Source: Stutzerimonas xanthomarina DSM 18231 (GTDB lineage: Bacteria; Pseudomonadota; Gammaproteobacteria; Pseudomonadales; Pseudomonadaceae). From it: a stretch of 64,000 nt of DNA. How positions within the stretch are numbered: the first letter of the stretch is position 1; each line of letters begins with the position of its first letter. Location of the stretch: NCBI RefSeq assembly GCF_900129835.1, contig NZ_FQXA01000007.1, positions 62,001 to 126,000 on the forward strand. The letters are read 5' to 3'. Of the stretch, positions 1-8,390 are shown piece after piece. The position numbers and the translations under genes were made by a program. Under the pieces are notes generated by a model. That model saw only the letters and a program-made list of their open reading frames with translations. It ran no database searches and was not told where the DNA came from.

Positions 1-537
1 CTGGCCGCGGGTGTAGGCGCGTTCCTGATGAGTCATGAAAAATTGCAATAAACGGTATTCGGTTGGACCCATGTCCGCCGGCGTACCGTCGATGGTTACG
101 CGGTGGCTGATGGGGTCCAGCAGCAGACCACCGATTTCGATGGGCATCTCGTTGTCACTGGTGCCTGCGCGGCGAAGCACGGCCTTCAGGCGCGCGACCA
201 GTTCGCGGGGCGAAAAAGGCTTGGTGATGTAGTCATCGGCGCCCACTTCCAGGCCCTGGATCTTGTTGTCCTCGGCATCCTTGGCGGTCAGCATGATGAT
301 CGGTGTGTTGGCCGTCATCTCGTCCCGCTTGAGGCGTCGTGCCAGCTCGATACCGGAGGTGCCAGGGAGCATCCAGTCAAGCAGGATCAGATCCGGTTGA
401 CGATCGATGATCAGCGCATGCGCCTGCTGGATATTTTCCGCTTCAAGGCATTCGTAGCCGGCCATCTCCAGCGCCACCACGATCATTTCCCGAATCGGCG
501 CTTCGTCATCGACGATCAGTATGCATTTGCCGTTCAT
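1..537 (-). CDS. phoB: Phosphate regulon response regulator PhoB (3' end cut by window)
   Basis: The complement strand encodes an OmpR-type response regulator. It opens with MNGKCILIVDDEAPIREM, so the acidic pocket residues follow the first strand. The phosphoacceptor Asp is in DLILLDWMLPG, the conserved Thr/Ala switch region is in IIMLTAKD, and the Lys is in DDYITKPFSPREL. The winged-helix domain begins after about residue 125 and is still open at base 1, so roughly the last 50 residues are missing. PhoB is the DNA-binding partner of the PhoR kinase and activates phosphate-starvation genes; phoR should follow beyond the left edge. The ATG start fits the family N-terminus. PhoB is preferred over other OmpR members because of the start sequence and because ubiA/ubiC lie next to it, as in other pseudomonads. 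Confidence 0.93.
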   Translation of the reverse strand, partial: MNGKCILIVDDEAPIREMIVVALEMAGYECLEAENIQQAHALIIDRQPDLILLDWMLPGTSGIELARRLKRDEMTANTPIIMLTAKDAEDNKIQGLEVGADDYITKPFSPRELVARLKAVLRRAGTSDNEMPIEIGGLLLDPISHRVTIDGTPADMGPTEYRLLQFFMTHQERAYTRGQ

Positions 538-586
538 GTCCGCTCTCGGTCCGTTTTATTGTCGCTCGGCATTAGATAACGGAAAT

Positions 587-604
587 GTTGCAGGGATGTG
601 ACAA
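587..604 (-). promoter_or_regulatory. Putative Pho box upstream of phoB
   Basis: On the complement strand TTGTCAC-atcc-CTGCAAC forms two 7-base direct half-sites separated by 4 bases. This resembles the PhoB consensus CTGTCAT-N4-CTGTCAT. It lies about 50 bases upstream of the phoB start, and a -10-like TATCTAAT follows about 8 bases downstream. The arrangement fits autoregulation of phoB, which is known in the family. The match is imperfect in the second half-site. Confidence 0.5.
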
Positions 605-733
605 AAGCCGATCAGCGTGCAGGCGGTTAGAGGTTCAGGACTGCGATAAAAGCGCCGTAGGTTGGGAGCTGAACGACGAAAGTGCCTCGCAGTGTCGCGA
701 TAGCCTTTGCGCAATATCGTCGACGCTCTGTTT

Positions 734-754
734 GCCTTCAGCCTTCAGCCTTCA
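734..754. repeat. Three tandem GCCTTCA heptamers
   Basis: GCCTTCA occurs three times in perfect head-to-tail order directly downstream of the ubiA stop codon. Fragments of the same word (its complement is TGAAGGC) recur near 34605 and 34640. No function is evident. It may be a short simple repeat or part of a dispersed intergenic element. Confidence 0.6.
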
Positions 755-758
755 GCGA

Positions 759-1655
759 TCAGCCCGCCTTCGTCGCGTAATCCATAACGATCCCCGCAAG
801 GATCGCCAGCCCCGCCCAATGGTTATGCAAGAACGCCTGGAAGCACAGCTGTGCCTTGCGCGAGCGGGTTTTCCAGAACTCCCAGGCAAAGCAGGCGGCA
901 GCGATGGTCAGCCCAAGGTGAAACCACTGGCCGAGTTCGAAGCGCACACCAGCGAGAATCAGGCAGAACAGGGCGAGACCCTGCAGTGTGGCGATGATGA
1001 TCCGATCGGCTTCGCCAAAGAGGATCGCGGTGGATTTGATGCCGATCTTCAGATCGTCCTCGCGGTCGGCCATGGCGTAGTAGGTGTCGTAGCCCACCGT
1101 CCAGACCACGTTGGCGATGAACAGCAGCCAGGCCTCCGGTGGCAACTCGCCGCGCTCAGCCGTAAAGGCCATCAGCATGCCCCAGGAAAAGGCTGCGCCG
1201 AGTACCACCTGCGGGTAGTAGGTGTAGCGTTTCATGAAGGGGTAGAGCGACGCGACACCGAGCGCACCAAACGACAGCCAGATGGTGGCCGCGTTGGTCA
1301 GCAGGACGAGGCCGAAGCTCAGTGCGACGAGAATGGCGAAAAGAATCCAGGCTTCCTTCGAGGTGACCTTGCCGGTCGCCAGCGGACGGCCCTTGGTGCG
1401 GCTGACGTGCCCATCCAGGTTGCGGTCGGCGAAATCATTGATCACGCAGCCGGCGGCGCGCATGAGGACCACGCCGAGGACGAAGATGACGATGTTTTTC
1501 ACACTGGGCGAGCCCTCGCCAGCGATCCACAGTGCCCAGAGCGTCGGCCACAGCAGCAGGTAGGTGCCAATCGGGCGATCCAGCCGCATCAGCTGGATAA
1601 AGTCCCAGGCGCGCGGGTGGAGGCGATTGCTCGATTGCAGAAGCTTCTGGTACAT
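759..1655 (-). CDS. ubiA: 4-hydroxybenzoate octaprenyltransferase
   Basis: This 298-residue integral membrane prenyltransferase attaches the polyprenyl tail to 4-hydroxybenzoate in ubiquinone synthesis. Both Asp-rich signatures are present: NDFADRNLD at residues 73-81 binds the Mg-diphosphate, and [12 protein letters not shown] lies at about 190-201. Some 8-9 hydrophobic segments are spread along the chain, and the length is normal for the family. It lies 51 bases downstream of ubiC on the same strand, so the two consecutive early steps of the pathway are probably co-transcribed. The ATG start at 1655 gives the usual N-terminus rich in basic residues before the first membrane segment. Confidence 0.97.
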   Translation of the reverse strand: MYQKLLQSSNRLHPRAWDFIQLMRLDRPIGTYLLLWPTLWALWIAGEGSPSVKNIVIFVLGVVLMRAAGCVINDFADRNLDGHVSRTKGRPLATGKVTSKEAWILFAILVALSFGLVLLTNAATIWLSFGALGVASLYPFMKRYTYYPQVVLGAAFSWGMLMAFTAERGELPPEAWLLFIANVVWTVGYDTYYAMADREDDLKIGIKSTAILFGEADRIIIATLQGLALFCLILAGVRFELGQWFHLGLTIAAACFAWEFWKTRSRKAQLCFQAFLHNHWAGLAILAGIVMDYATKAG

Positions 1656-1706
1656 CGGCGGGGCTCCGGTTGGTGAGTGGCATTTGCAGAACAGTCTGTG
1701 CTGCGC

Positions 1707-2246
1707 TCAGTTGGTCATCCGCGCGGCCTGCCACAGCGCTGGAAGAAATACCTCGGCGACCAATACGCGCAGCTCACCCTGGCTAAAACAGGAGCGGCGC
1801 GCCCAAAGACCGGGTTGGCGGACCGCTTCCGGCAGCCATTCGGCTGGGTAGCGGCGGGCTTGCAGTGAGCCGCGCGCAAACGCCGGATCACTGAACAGTA
1901 ACTCGCCCAAGGAGCGGCTACCCAAATGCGGCAGGTCAAGCCCGGATTGCTCCAGCGCGCTGCGAGCAGTGACGCTGCGCGCGAACACCCATGGCTGCTG
2001 ATGACCGCGCAGGTAGACCTCGCGAACCCAGCCCTGGCTACCCCCGGCCACCCCAAGGGCAGCGCATTCGTCGTCGCGCAGGGTCTGCCAATCTTCTGTC
2101 AGGGGCGTCACGCTGAATGCACCGTCGGCCAACTGGGTGAGGCGGCGGGTTAACGAGCCTTTATCGACGTAAAGCCAATCATGCAGGTCAGCGGAGATCG
2201 GGGCGGGATGGCAATCGGCGGGCAGCCAATCTAAGAAGTCGGACAC
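1707..2246 (-). CDS. ubiC: Chorismate pyruvate-lyase
   Basis: This enzyme converts chorismate to 4-hydroxybenzoate and pyruvate, the entry step of ubiquinone synthesis, and supplies the substrate for UbiA encoded just downstream. About 179 residues are expected from the GTG at 2246 (VSDFLDWLPADCHP), which matches the usual 165-187. A longer frame runs back to 2393, but the added residues look non-coding. The ligand-binding motif GWVREVYLRG and the C-terminal Glu in VAEVFLPALW correspond to conserved active-site positions of the family. No good Shine-Dalgarno sequence precedes the GTG, so the exact start is the least certain part. Confidence 0.9.
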   Translation of the reverse strand: MSDFLDWLPADCHPAPISADLHDWLYVDKGSLTRRLTQLADGAFSVTPLTEDWQTLRDDECAALGVAGGSQGWVREVYLRGHQQPWVFARSVTARSALEQSGLDLPHLGSRSLGELLFSDPAFARGSLQARRYPAEWLPEAVRQPGLWARRSCFSQGELRVLVAEVFLPALWQAARMTN

Positions 2247-2489
2247 GAGCAGTAATGAATAGCGGAAAGAAGCGGCGAGTCTAGCAAGAAAGGCGGGACA
2301 AGCGGGGCTGGGGACTGGAAGCGAAACCCGGCGGGACTGGCTTTCAGTTTGAAGCTTCAAGCCAAAGCCAGAGCCGGGCCAATGGGGTGGCACGTTTTGA
2401 AGATGGCTCCGGTATCAATGACTCCGGTGGCTAATAATCGGGCCCCGCCGGCGCCGTATAGCGTGGCGGAGTCTGCCGCGGTAAGGCCG

Positions 2490-3251
2490 TTAGGCGTCCT
2501 GTTGGAACAAGCTCCGCATGATTTGCGCGAGTTCGGAGATGTTCTTCTGCACACCTGGGTTGAACTGATCGCCAACTGCGTATGTGCTCCACTCTTCCTC
2601 GGCCATGTCGGCCTGGCGATCCAGCTCCTTCTCCATGGTGTCCAGGCGCTGCTGCGCTTGCTGGAGCTGCTGTTTGTTTGCGTTCAGGCCGTCCGAATCC
2701 TGTAGCGCCTGGACCAGGTCCTCGACGGCTTCCTGCAAGTCATCCACCTGATTCGCGACGTCCGCGCTGTCGATCTCCTGCATTTTCTGGCCCTTCGCGC
2801 CGCTGAGCATTTTGGCCACCTCATCAAGGTTGCTGGCAAGTTCACTGACCTGCTTGGTCACGCCAACCTTGTACTCTTCACCTCGGATCCAGGCCTTCCA
2901 ATAATCGTCGGTGCGCTCGGCCTTTTCGTCCAGCTTGTGCTCCATCTGTTGAGTGAGCTGCTGTTCCATTTTGGCCAGCTGGCTGTCGCTCTGCTTCCAG
3001 TTGCTTACGCCCATGCCTGGGCCGGACTGGCGCAGCGAGCCAATCAGATCGGCGACGTTTTCCCGAACATCATCCACGGCGTCGACAACATCATGGCCGA
3101 CTCGAATGGACGAGCCGGCTCCCTGTTGCTGGGTCTGCATGCCCGGCTGCTGTGCTTGGGATTGCTGAGTGTTCTGCTGCTGCGCGACGCTAGGCAGGGA
3201 AAGACCGGCGGCCAGCAGGGCGGTGACAAGTGCAAGCGGTTTCTTGGTCAT
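2490..3251 (-). CDS. Secreted two-repeat coiled-coil protein of unknown function
   Basis: The protein has 253 residues from the ATG at 3251, which is preceded by GAGAGGAAC; an upstream in-frame ATG at 3374 lacks such a site. Residues 1-23 form a Sec signal peptide ending in SVAQ. A Gln-rich linker (24-45) follows, then two related halves at about 55-148 and 168-248. Each half has an acidic helix with VDD(V/L), a coiled-coil stretch with ME..L, an aromatic DYW/EEW position, and a closing GV.K..SELA motif. The product is probably periplasmic. I recognise no named family; a structural or envelope-stress role would be a guess. It stands alone between ubiC and glcC on the same strand. Confidence 0.75.
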   Translation of the reverse strand: MTKKPLALVTALLAAGLSLPSVAQQQNTQQSQAQQPGMQTQQQGAGSSIRVGHDVVDAVDDVRENVADLIGSLRQSGPGMGVSNWKQSDSQLAKMEQQLTQQMEHKLDEKAERTDDYWKAWIRGEEYKVGVTKQVSELASNLDEVAKMLSGAKGQKMQEIDSADVANQVDDLQEAVEDLVQALQDSDGLNANKQQLQQAQQRLDTMEKELDRQADMAEEEWSTYAVGDQFNPGVQKNISELAQIMRSLFQQDA

Positions 3252-3404
3252 TGTGCGTTCCTCTCTTGGTAGTCGGGGACGCGGATTCATGAACTCCGCA
3301 TAATTTTCGAAGGCACTCGCTGCTGAGGGTTCAGATTTTTTGGCAGAAGTGGCGGCAGCTTCAACCGACGCCAATCTCGCACCTTCTAGCGTCTAGCCGC
3401 GTTA

Positions 3405-4172
3405 TTACGCCCACCCTTCCAGGCGCATGGTCGCCCGCACCAGTCGTTGCTCCTCTTGCTCGATCTCCTTGAGGTTGTCGCGGATGCTGTGGATGTGGTC
3501 CCTGGCGGCGCGCTGGGCCTGGTCCGGCAGGCGTTCGGTGATGGCGTGGAACAGGCGCGAGTGCTGGCGATCGATCTGCCGCTTTTGCATGGGTCGGTGA
3601 TAGAGGTTGTTCACCGAAGCGAATACGGTGGAGAGCATCAGGTCGGTCAGCGACTGCAGCGTATGCACCAATACCGGGTTGTGAGAAGCCTCGCTGACGG
3701 CCAGGTGGAAGGCATGGTCGAGGCGCGCGTGCTCCCGTGGGTCGCCGCCTTCTTCGGAATGCGCGGCGAGCATTTCTTCGTAGCGTCGACGTAGCAGGAC
3801 GAAGTCGGCGTCGGTGCCGCGTAGCGCCGCCAGACGGGCTGACTCGCCTTCGAGCAGGGCGCGCACTTCGAGCAGGTCGTACAGCGTGCGCGGCTGCGAA
3901 TTGAACAGATGCATCAGCGGGCTGGCATCCTGTTCGCCGGACAGTCTCGCCACGTGCGAACCGCGGCCCTGCGCGGTTTCGATGATGCCGCGACCGCGTA
4001 ACACACGCAGGCCTTCGCGCAATGCCGAGCGTGAAATGCCTAACTTCTCGCACAGGCGCCGTTCCGATGGCAGCGCCTGCCCGACCTTCAACACGCCATC
4101 GACGATCAGGCGTTCTATACGCTCTGCTACGACGTCCGCCAGCTGGCGGCGGTCTTGAATATTTTCAATCAA
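3405..4172 (-). CDS. glcC: GntR/FadR-family regulator of glycolate catabolism
   Basis: This 255-residue protein has an N-terminal winged HTH (residues about 10-75, with LPSERRLCEKLGISRSALREG) and a C-terminal FCD ligand domain (about 100-230). The HTH closely resembles E. coli GlcC, including the segment RGRGIIETAQGRGS. It is divergent from glcD, the usual place for this activator, which responds to glycolate. The start is TTG at 4172, supported by GGAG eight bases upstream; no ATG occurs before the conserved HTH. One candidate operator lies just upstream of its own ribosome site, suggesting autoregulation. LldR is a related alternative, but linkage to glcDEF favours GlcC. Confidence 0.92.
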   Translation of the reverse strand: MIENIQDRRQLADVVAERIERLIVDGVLKVGQALPSERRLCEKLGISRSALREGLRVLRGRGIIETAQGRGSHVARLSGEQDASPLMHLFNSQPRTLYDLLEVRALLEGESARLAALRGTDADFVLLRRRYEEMLAAHSEEGGDPREHARLDHAFHLAVSEASHNPVLVHTLQSLTDLMLSTVFASVNNLYHRPMQKRQIDRQHSRLFHAITERLPDQAQRAARDHIHSIRDNLKEIEQEEQRLVRATMRLEGWA

Positions 4173-4186
4173 CTTAAAGGCTCCAT

Positions 4187-4203
4187 AACTGGTAGGACCA
4201 GTT
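4187..4203. promoter_or_regulatory. Putative GlcC operator 1
   Basis: AACTGGT-AGG-ACCAGTT is a perfect palindrome with 7-base arms and a 3-base centre. TGGTNNNACCA is the core recognised by FadR, PdhR and LldR-type GntR regulators. It sits only a few bases upstream of the glcC ribosome-binding site, so binding would be expected to repress glcC. Confidence 0.72.
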
Positions 4204-4294
4204 GGGGCGGATATTACATCAAGCCTTGGCTGCTTCGCTAAAGCCCCTGATATTCGGTGCTTATTGGCTTTGTCGCTGAAAGGCTTATGAAAGA

Positions 4295-4310
4295 AACTGG
4301 TAGGACCAGT
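4295..4310. promoter_or_regulatory. Putative GlcC operator 2
   Basis: AACTGGTAGGACCAGT repeats operator 1 exactly over 16 bases; only the last outer base differs. Its centre lies 108 bases from that of operator 1, about 110 bases upstream of the glcD ATG, a position suited to control of the glcDEF promoter. Confidence 0.72.
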
Positions 4311-4410
4311 GGTTTTCCAAGTGGACGGCAGGGCTGTGTCGGGCTAATGATGCGTCAAACCACCGCAGCTGGCCGTGCGCGGTGAACGCCAAAGAAGAGC
4401 CCCGACTGCC

Positions 4411-5910
4411 ATGAATATTCTCTACGACGAACGCGTCGACGGTGAGCTACCCAAGGTCGACAAAGCAGCATTGCTGGCCGACTTGCAGGCCCAGCTGCCC
4501 GGCATGGACATCCTTCACCGAGGCGAAGACCTTAAGCCTTATGAATGCGATGGCCTGTCTGCCTATCGCACCACGCCGATGCTGGTGGTGCTGCCCGAGC
4601 GTATCGAACAGGTCGAAACCCTGTTGAAAATCGCCCACAAGCGTGGCGTGCCGGTCGTCGCTCGCGGTGCCGGTACCGGTTTGTCCGGCGGTGCGCTGCC
4701 GCTGGAGCAGGGCATTCTGCTGGTCATGGCGCGCTTCAACAAGATTCTCGAAATCGATCCGGCCGGTCGTTTTGCCCGCGTCCAGCCCGGTGTGCGTAAC
4801 CTGGCGATCTCCCAGGCGGCGGCGCCCTACGATCTCTATTACGCGCCCGATCCGTCCTCGCAGATCGCCTGCTCCATTGGTGGCAACGTGGCCGAAAATG
4901 CCGGTGGCGTGCATTGCCTGAAATACGGCCTGACCGTGCACAACCTGCTCAAAGTCGAGATCCTCACCGTCGAGGGCGAGCGCATGGTGCTCGGATCGGA
5001 CGCGCTGGATTCGCCGGGCTTCGACCTGCTGGCGCTGTTCACCGGCTCCGAAGGCATGCTCGGCATCGTCACGGAAGTCACGGTCAAGCTGCTACCCAAG
5101 CCGCAGGTGGCCAAGGTGCTGCTGGCGGCATTCGATTCGGTGGAAAAAGCCGGTCGTGCGGTAGGCGACATCATCGCCGCGGGCATCATCCCCGGTGGGC
5201 TGGAAATGATGGACAACCTGTCGATCCGCGCCGCTGAGGATTTTATCCATGCTGGCTATCCGGTGGACGCCGAGGCGATCCTGCTCTGCGAGCTGGATGG
5301 TGTCGAGGCTGACGTTCACGATGACTGCGCCCGTGTGGGCGAGGTGCTCAAGCTGGCCGGTGCGACCGAAGTGCGGCTGGCCAAGGACGAGGCCGAGCGG
5401 GTCAAGTTCTGGGCCGGGCGCAAGAACGCCTTCCCGGCGGTCGGGCGGATCTCGCCGGACTACTACTGCATGGACGGCACCATCCCGCGGCGCGAGCTGC
5501 CGGGCGTGCTCAAGGGCATCAGCGACCTGTCCGACGAATACGGCCTGCGCGTCGCCAACGTGTTTCACGCCGGTGACGGCAACATGCACCCGCTGATCCT
5601 GTTCGATGCCAACACAGAAGGCGAGCTGGAGCGTGCCGAGGCGCTGGGCGGCAAGATTCTCGAACTGTGCGTGAAGGTCGGTGGCTCGATCACCGGTGAG
5701 CACGGTGTGGGTCGCGAAAAGATCAACCAGATGTGCTCGCAGTTCAACGCCGACGAGTTGACGCTGTTCCACGCTGTTAAGGCGGCGTTCGATCCCAGCG
5801 GTTTGCTCAACCCCGGAAAAAACATCCCGACGCTGCATCGCTGCGCCGAATTTGGCGGCATGCATGTCCACGGCGGGCAATTGCCCTTCCCTGAACTGGA
5901 GCGCTTCTGA
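4411..5910 (+). CDS. glcD: Glycolate oxidase FAD subunit GlcD
   Basis: The 499-residue flavoprotein, the same length as E. coli GlcD, is the catalytic subunit of membrane-associated glycolate dehydrogenase, oxidising glycolate to glyoxylate. The PCMH-type FAD domain occupies about residues 50-230, with the pyrophosphate loop GAGTGLSGGALP. The C-terminal FAD-oxidase domain carries FHAGDGNMHP and GEHGVGREK, the typical substrate/FAD motifs near the end. The ATG at 4411 begins MNILYDERVDGELPK, as expected; a frame extending upstream to 4375 is not needed. It is followed by glcE with a one-base overlap (TGATG), so the subunits are translationally coupled. Confidence 0.97.
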   Translation: MNILYDERVDGELPKVDKAALLADLQAQLPGMDILHRGEDLKPYECDGLSAYRTTPMLVVLPERIEQVETLLKIAHKRGVPVVARGAGTGLSGGALPLEQGILLVMARFNKILEIDPAGRFARVQPGVRNLAISQAAAPYDLYYAPDPSSQIACSIGGNVAENAGGVHCLKYGLTVHNLLKVEILTVEGERMVLGSDALDSPGFDLLALFTGSEGMLGIVTEVTVKLLPKPQVAKVLLAAFDSVEKAGRAVGDIIAAGIIPGGLEMMDNLSIRAAEDFIHAGYPVDAEAILLCELDGVEADVHDDCARVGEVLKLAGATEVRLAKDEAERVKFWAGRKNAFPAVGRISPDYYCMDGTIPRRELPGVLKGISDLSDEYGLRVANVFHAGDGNMHPLILFDANTEGELERAEALGGKILELCVKVGGSITGEHGVGREKINQMCSQFNADELTLFHAVKAAFDPSGLLNPGKNIPTLHRCAEFGGMHVHGGQLPFPELERF

Positions 5911-6968
5911 TGACGGTTTCCTTCGACGACAGCCAGCAGCTGCTCGATCAGGTCAACCAGGCGTTGGCCAGCAACACCCCGCTGCGCATTCAGGGCGGCG
6001 GCAGCAAGGCGTTTCTCGGCCGCGAAGTCCAGGGCACGCCGCTTGATACCCGCGCCCATCGCGGCGTCGTCACCTACGACCCGACCGAACTGGTGATCAG
6101 CGTTCGCGCCGGCACGCCGCTGGCCGAGCTGGAAGCCGCGCTCGACGAGGCCAACCAGATGCTGCCCTGCGAACCGCCACATCTGGGCGAAGGCGCCACG
6201 GTCGGGGGGATGATCGCCACCGGCCTGTCCGGCCCGAGACGGCCGTGGTCAGGCTCGGTGCGCGACTTCGTGCTCGGCTCGCGGGTTATTACCGGCCGGG
6301 GCAAGCATCTGCGTTTCGGTGGCGAGGTGATGAAGAACGTGGCCGGCTACGACCTCTCGCGCCTGATGGCCGGCAGCTTTGGTTGCCTTGGCGTGCTCAC
6401 GGAGGTCTCGCTCAAGGTGCTGCCCAAGCCGCGCCTGTTGCGCAGCCTTCGAGTCGAGATGCCGGTCGATCGTGCGCTGCTCAAACTCGCCGAGTGGGGC
6501 CAGCAGCCCGTGCCAATCACCGCCGCGAGCCATGACGGCCAGGCGCTCCACTTGCGACTTGAAGGCGGCGAAGGGTCGGTCAATGCTGCTTGCGAGCGCA
6601 TTGGTGGGCAGGAACTGGAGGCGGGCTACTGGCAAGACCTGCGCGAGCAGCGTCTGGGCTTCTTCAGCGACGCGCGCCCGCTGTGGCGCCTGTCGTTGCC
6701 CACCGATACGCCGGTGCTGGCGCTACCGGGCGACCAGCTGATCGACTGGGCCGGCGCCCAGCGCTGGCTGAAATCCGATGCCGATGCAGAGGCCATCCGC
6801 GCGATCGTCAGTGAGGTGGGCGGCCATACCACTTGCTTCACCGCTGGCGCTGCGGTCAGTCCGTTTCAGCCGCTGGCCGAGCCGCTGCTGCGCTATCACC
6901 GCCAGCTGAAAGCGGCGCTCGACCCGCAGGGGATATTCAACCCTGGCCGCATGTATTCCGAGGTCTAG
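5910..6968 (+). CDS. glcE: Glycolate oxidase FAD-binding subunit GlcE
   Basis: This 352-residue protein is a second, smaller FAD-binding (PCMH-fold) subunit of glycolate dehydrogenase. The N-terminal loop IQGGGSKAFLGR is the family version of the FAD pyrophosphate-binding loop, and GEGATVGGMIATGLSGPRR is a strong GlcE signature. The ATG overlaps the last base of the glcD stop. GlcD, GlcE and the iron-sulfur subunit GlcF are all needed for activity in E. coli. Unusually, about 187 bases separate it from glcF. Confidence 0.96.
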   Translation: MTVSFDDSQQLLDQVNQALASNTPLRIQGGGSKAFLGREVQGTPLDTRAHRGVVTYDPTELVISVRAGTPLAELEAALDEANQMLPCEPPHLGEGATVGGMIATGLSGPRRPWSGSVRDFVLGSRVITGRGKHLRFGGEVMKNVAGYDLSRLMAGSFGCLGVLTEVSLKVLPKPRLLRSLRVEMPVDRALLKLAEWGQQPVPITAASHDGQALHLRLEGGEGSVNAACERIGGQELEAGYWQDLREQRLGFFSDARPLWRLSLPTDTPVLALPGDQLIDWAGAQRWLKSDADAEAIRAIVSEVGGHTTCFTAGAAVSPFQPLAEPLLRYHRQLKAALDPQGIFNPGRMYSEV

Positions 6969-7155
6969 GTCGCGCTCAGCGCGATTGGCCGCTGCGAGAC
7001 CACGCCAGAGCGTGCAGGGCAAGGCGTGAGGAGAGAAGTTTGGTATTCCAAATGAACGACGAACAACGATGGATTGCGCTTTCTGGGGCGCGTCCCGAAG
7101 GGTTGGCGCGAAGCGCCAACGCAAAGAGCCAATTCGCGTTGGGAGCGACCTATTA
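6969..7155 (+). repeat. Intergenic insert with hairpins between glcE and glcF
   Basis: The 187-base spacer breaks an otherwise tightly packed operon and has no convincing gene. It contains TTTGG-tatt-CCAAA at 7039-7052 and the perfect stem GTTGGCGC-gaa-GCGCCAAC at 7102-7120. The sequence style (GAGGAGAGAAG, GACGAACAACGATGG, GGGGCGCGTCCCGAAGG) resembles dispersed intergenic repeat elements common in pseudomonads. Whether it is a repeat elsewhere in this genome cannot be seen here. Confidence 0.5.
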
Positions 7156-8373
7156 ATGCAAACGAATCTTAGTGAGGCGGCGAAGAAGTTGCCGCGTGCC
7201 GAGGAAGCCGAGAGCATCCTGCGCTCCTGCGTACATTGCGGCTTCTGCAACGCCACTTGCCCGACCTACCAACTGCTCGGTGACGAGCTGGATGGCCCGC
7301 GTGGGCGCATCTATCTGATGAAGCAGATGTTCGAAGGCGGCGAAGTTACCGAGGCCACCCAGACCCATCTGGACCGCTGCCTGACCTGCCGCAACTGCGA
7401 AACCACCTGCCCATCCGGCGTGCAGTACCACAACCTGCTGGATATCGGCCGCGACTTCATGGAACAGCAGGTGCCGCGCTCCGCGAGTGAACGCCTGCTG
7501 CGCACTGGGCTGCGCACCGTGATCCCGCGCCCCGGGCTATTCAAAAGCCTGCTCAGCACCGGCAACATGCTGCGTCCGCTGATGCCCGCGACGCTCAAGG
7601 CGCACATGCCGCGCCAGGTCACCCCGGCCAAACCGCGGCCGCAGGTGTTGCATGCCCGTCGCGTATTGATTCTCGAAGGTTGTGTGCAGCCGAGTCTGTC
7701 GCCAAATACCAACGCAGCCACGGCGCGCGTGCTGGATCGCTTGGGCATCAGCGTGACCACTGCACGCGAAGCGGGCTGCTGCGGTGCGGTGGACTATCAC
7801 CTGAACGCGCAGGAAGCGGGGCTCGACCGCGCGCGGCGCAACATCGACGCCTGGTGGCCCGCCATCGAAGGCGGCGCCGAAGCCATCGTGCAGACCGCCA
7901 GTGGTTGCGGCGCCTTCATCAAGGACTATGGTCATCTGCTGCGGGACGACCCGGCCTACGCGACCAAGGCCGCGCGGGTCAGTGCACTGGCCAAGGATTT
8001 GGTTGAAGTTTTGCGCAGCGCCGAGCTGGAGCGGTTGAAGGTCGAAACCAACAAGCGCATGGCCTTTCATTGCCCCTGCACCTTGCAGCACGCACAGAAG
8101 CTCGGCGGCGCGGTCGAAGACGTGCTCACCCGGCTCGGCTTTCACCTCACCGCAGTACCGGATGCGCATTTGTGCTGTGGCTCGGCGGGCAGCTACTCGA
8201 TCACCCAGCCGGAGATCTCCCATCAGTTGCGCGACAACAAGCTCAACGCGCTGGAAAGCGGCAAGCCGGAAGTGATCGTCACCGCCAATATCGGTTGCCA
8301 GACGCACCTCGACGGCGCGGGCCGAACGCCGGTGCGGCACTGGATCGAGATCGTCGAAGAAGCGATGCAGTGA
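7156..8373 (+). CDS. glcF: Glycolate oxidase iron-sulfur subunit GlcF
   Basis: The 405-residue electron-transfer subunit passes electrons from GlcD/E towards the quinone pool. Two ferredoxin-type [4Fe-4S] motifs lie at the N-terminus, CVHCGFCNATCP and CLTCRNCETTCP. Two cysteine-rich CCG domains follow, with GCCGAV and LCCGSAG. The ATG at 7156 (MQTNLSEAAKKLP) gives the usual length; an in-frame extension back to 7069 runs into the hairpin spacer and is unlikely to be translated. It is followed by an inverted-repeat element and then glcG. Confidence 0.96.
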   Translation: MQTNLSEAAKKLPRAEEAESILRSCVHCGFCNATCPTYQLLGDELDGPRGRIYLMKQMFEGGEVTEATQTHLDRCLTCRNCETTCPSGVQYHNLLDIGRDFMEQQVPRSASERLLRTGLRTVIPRPGLFKSLLSTGNMLRPLMPATLKAHMPRQVTPAKPRPQVLHARRVLILEGCVQPSLSPNTNAATARVLDRLGISVTTAREAGCCGAVDYHLNAQEAGLDRARRNIDAWWPAIEGGAEAIVQTASGCGAFIKDYGHLLRDDPAYATKAARVSALAKDLVEVLRSAELERLKVETNKRMAFHCPCTLQHAQKLGGAVEDVLTRLGFHLTAVPDAHLCCGSAGSYSITQPEISHQLRDNKLNALESGKPEVIVTANIGCQTHLDGAGRTPVRHWIEIVEEAMQ

Positions 8374-8390
8374 AACCACGCTGAACGACA

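Noticed and set aside
585..1676. 363-codon + strand frame over ubiA
   Set aside because: It is the antisense shadow of ubiA; the ubiA protein has full family motifs.
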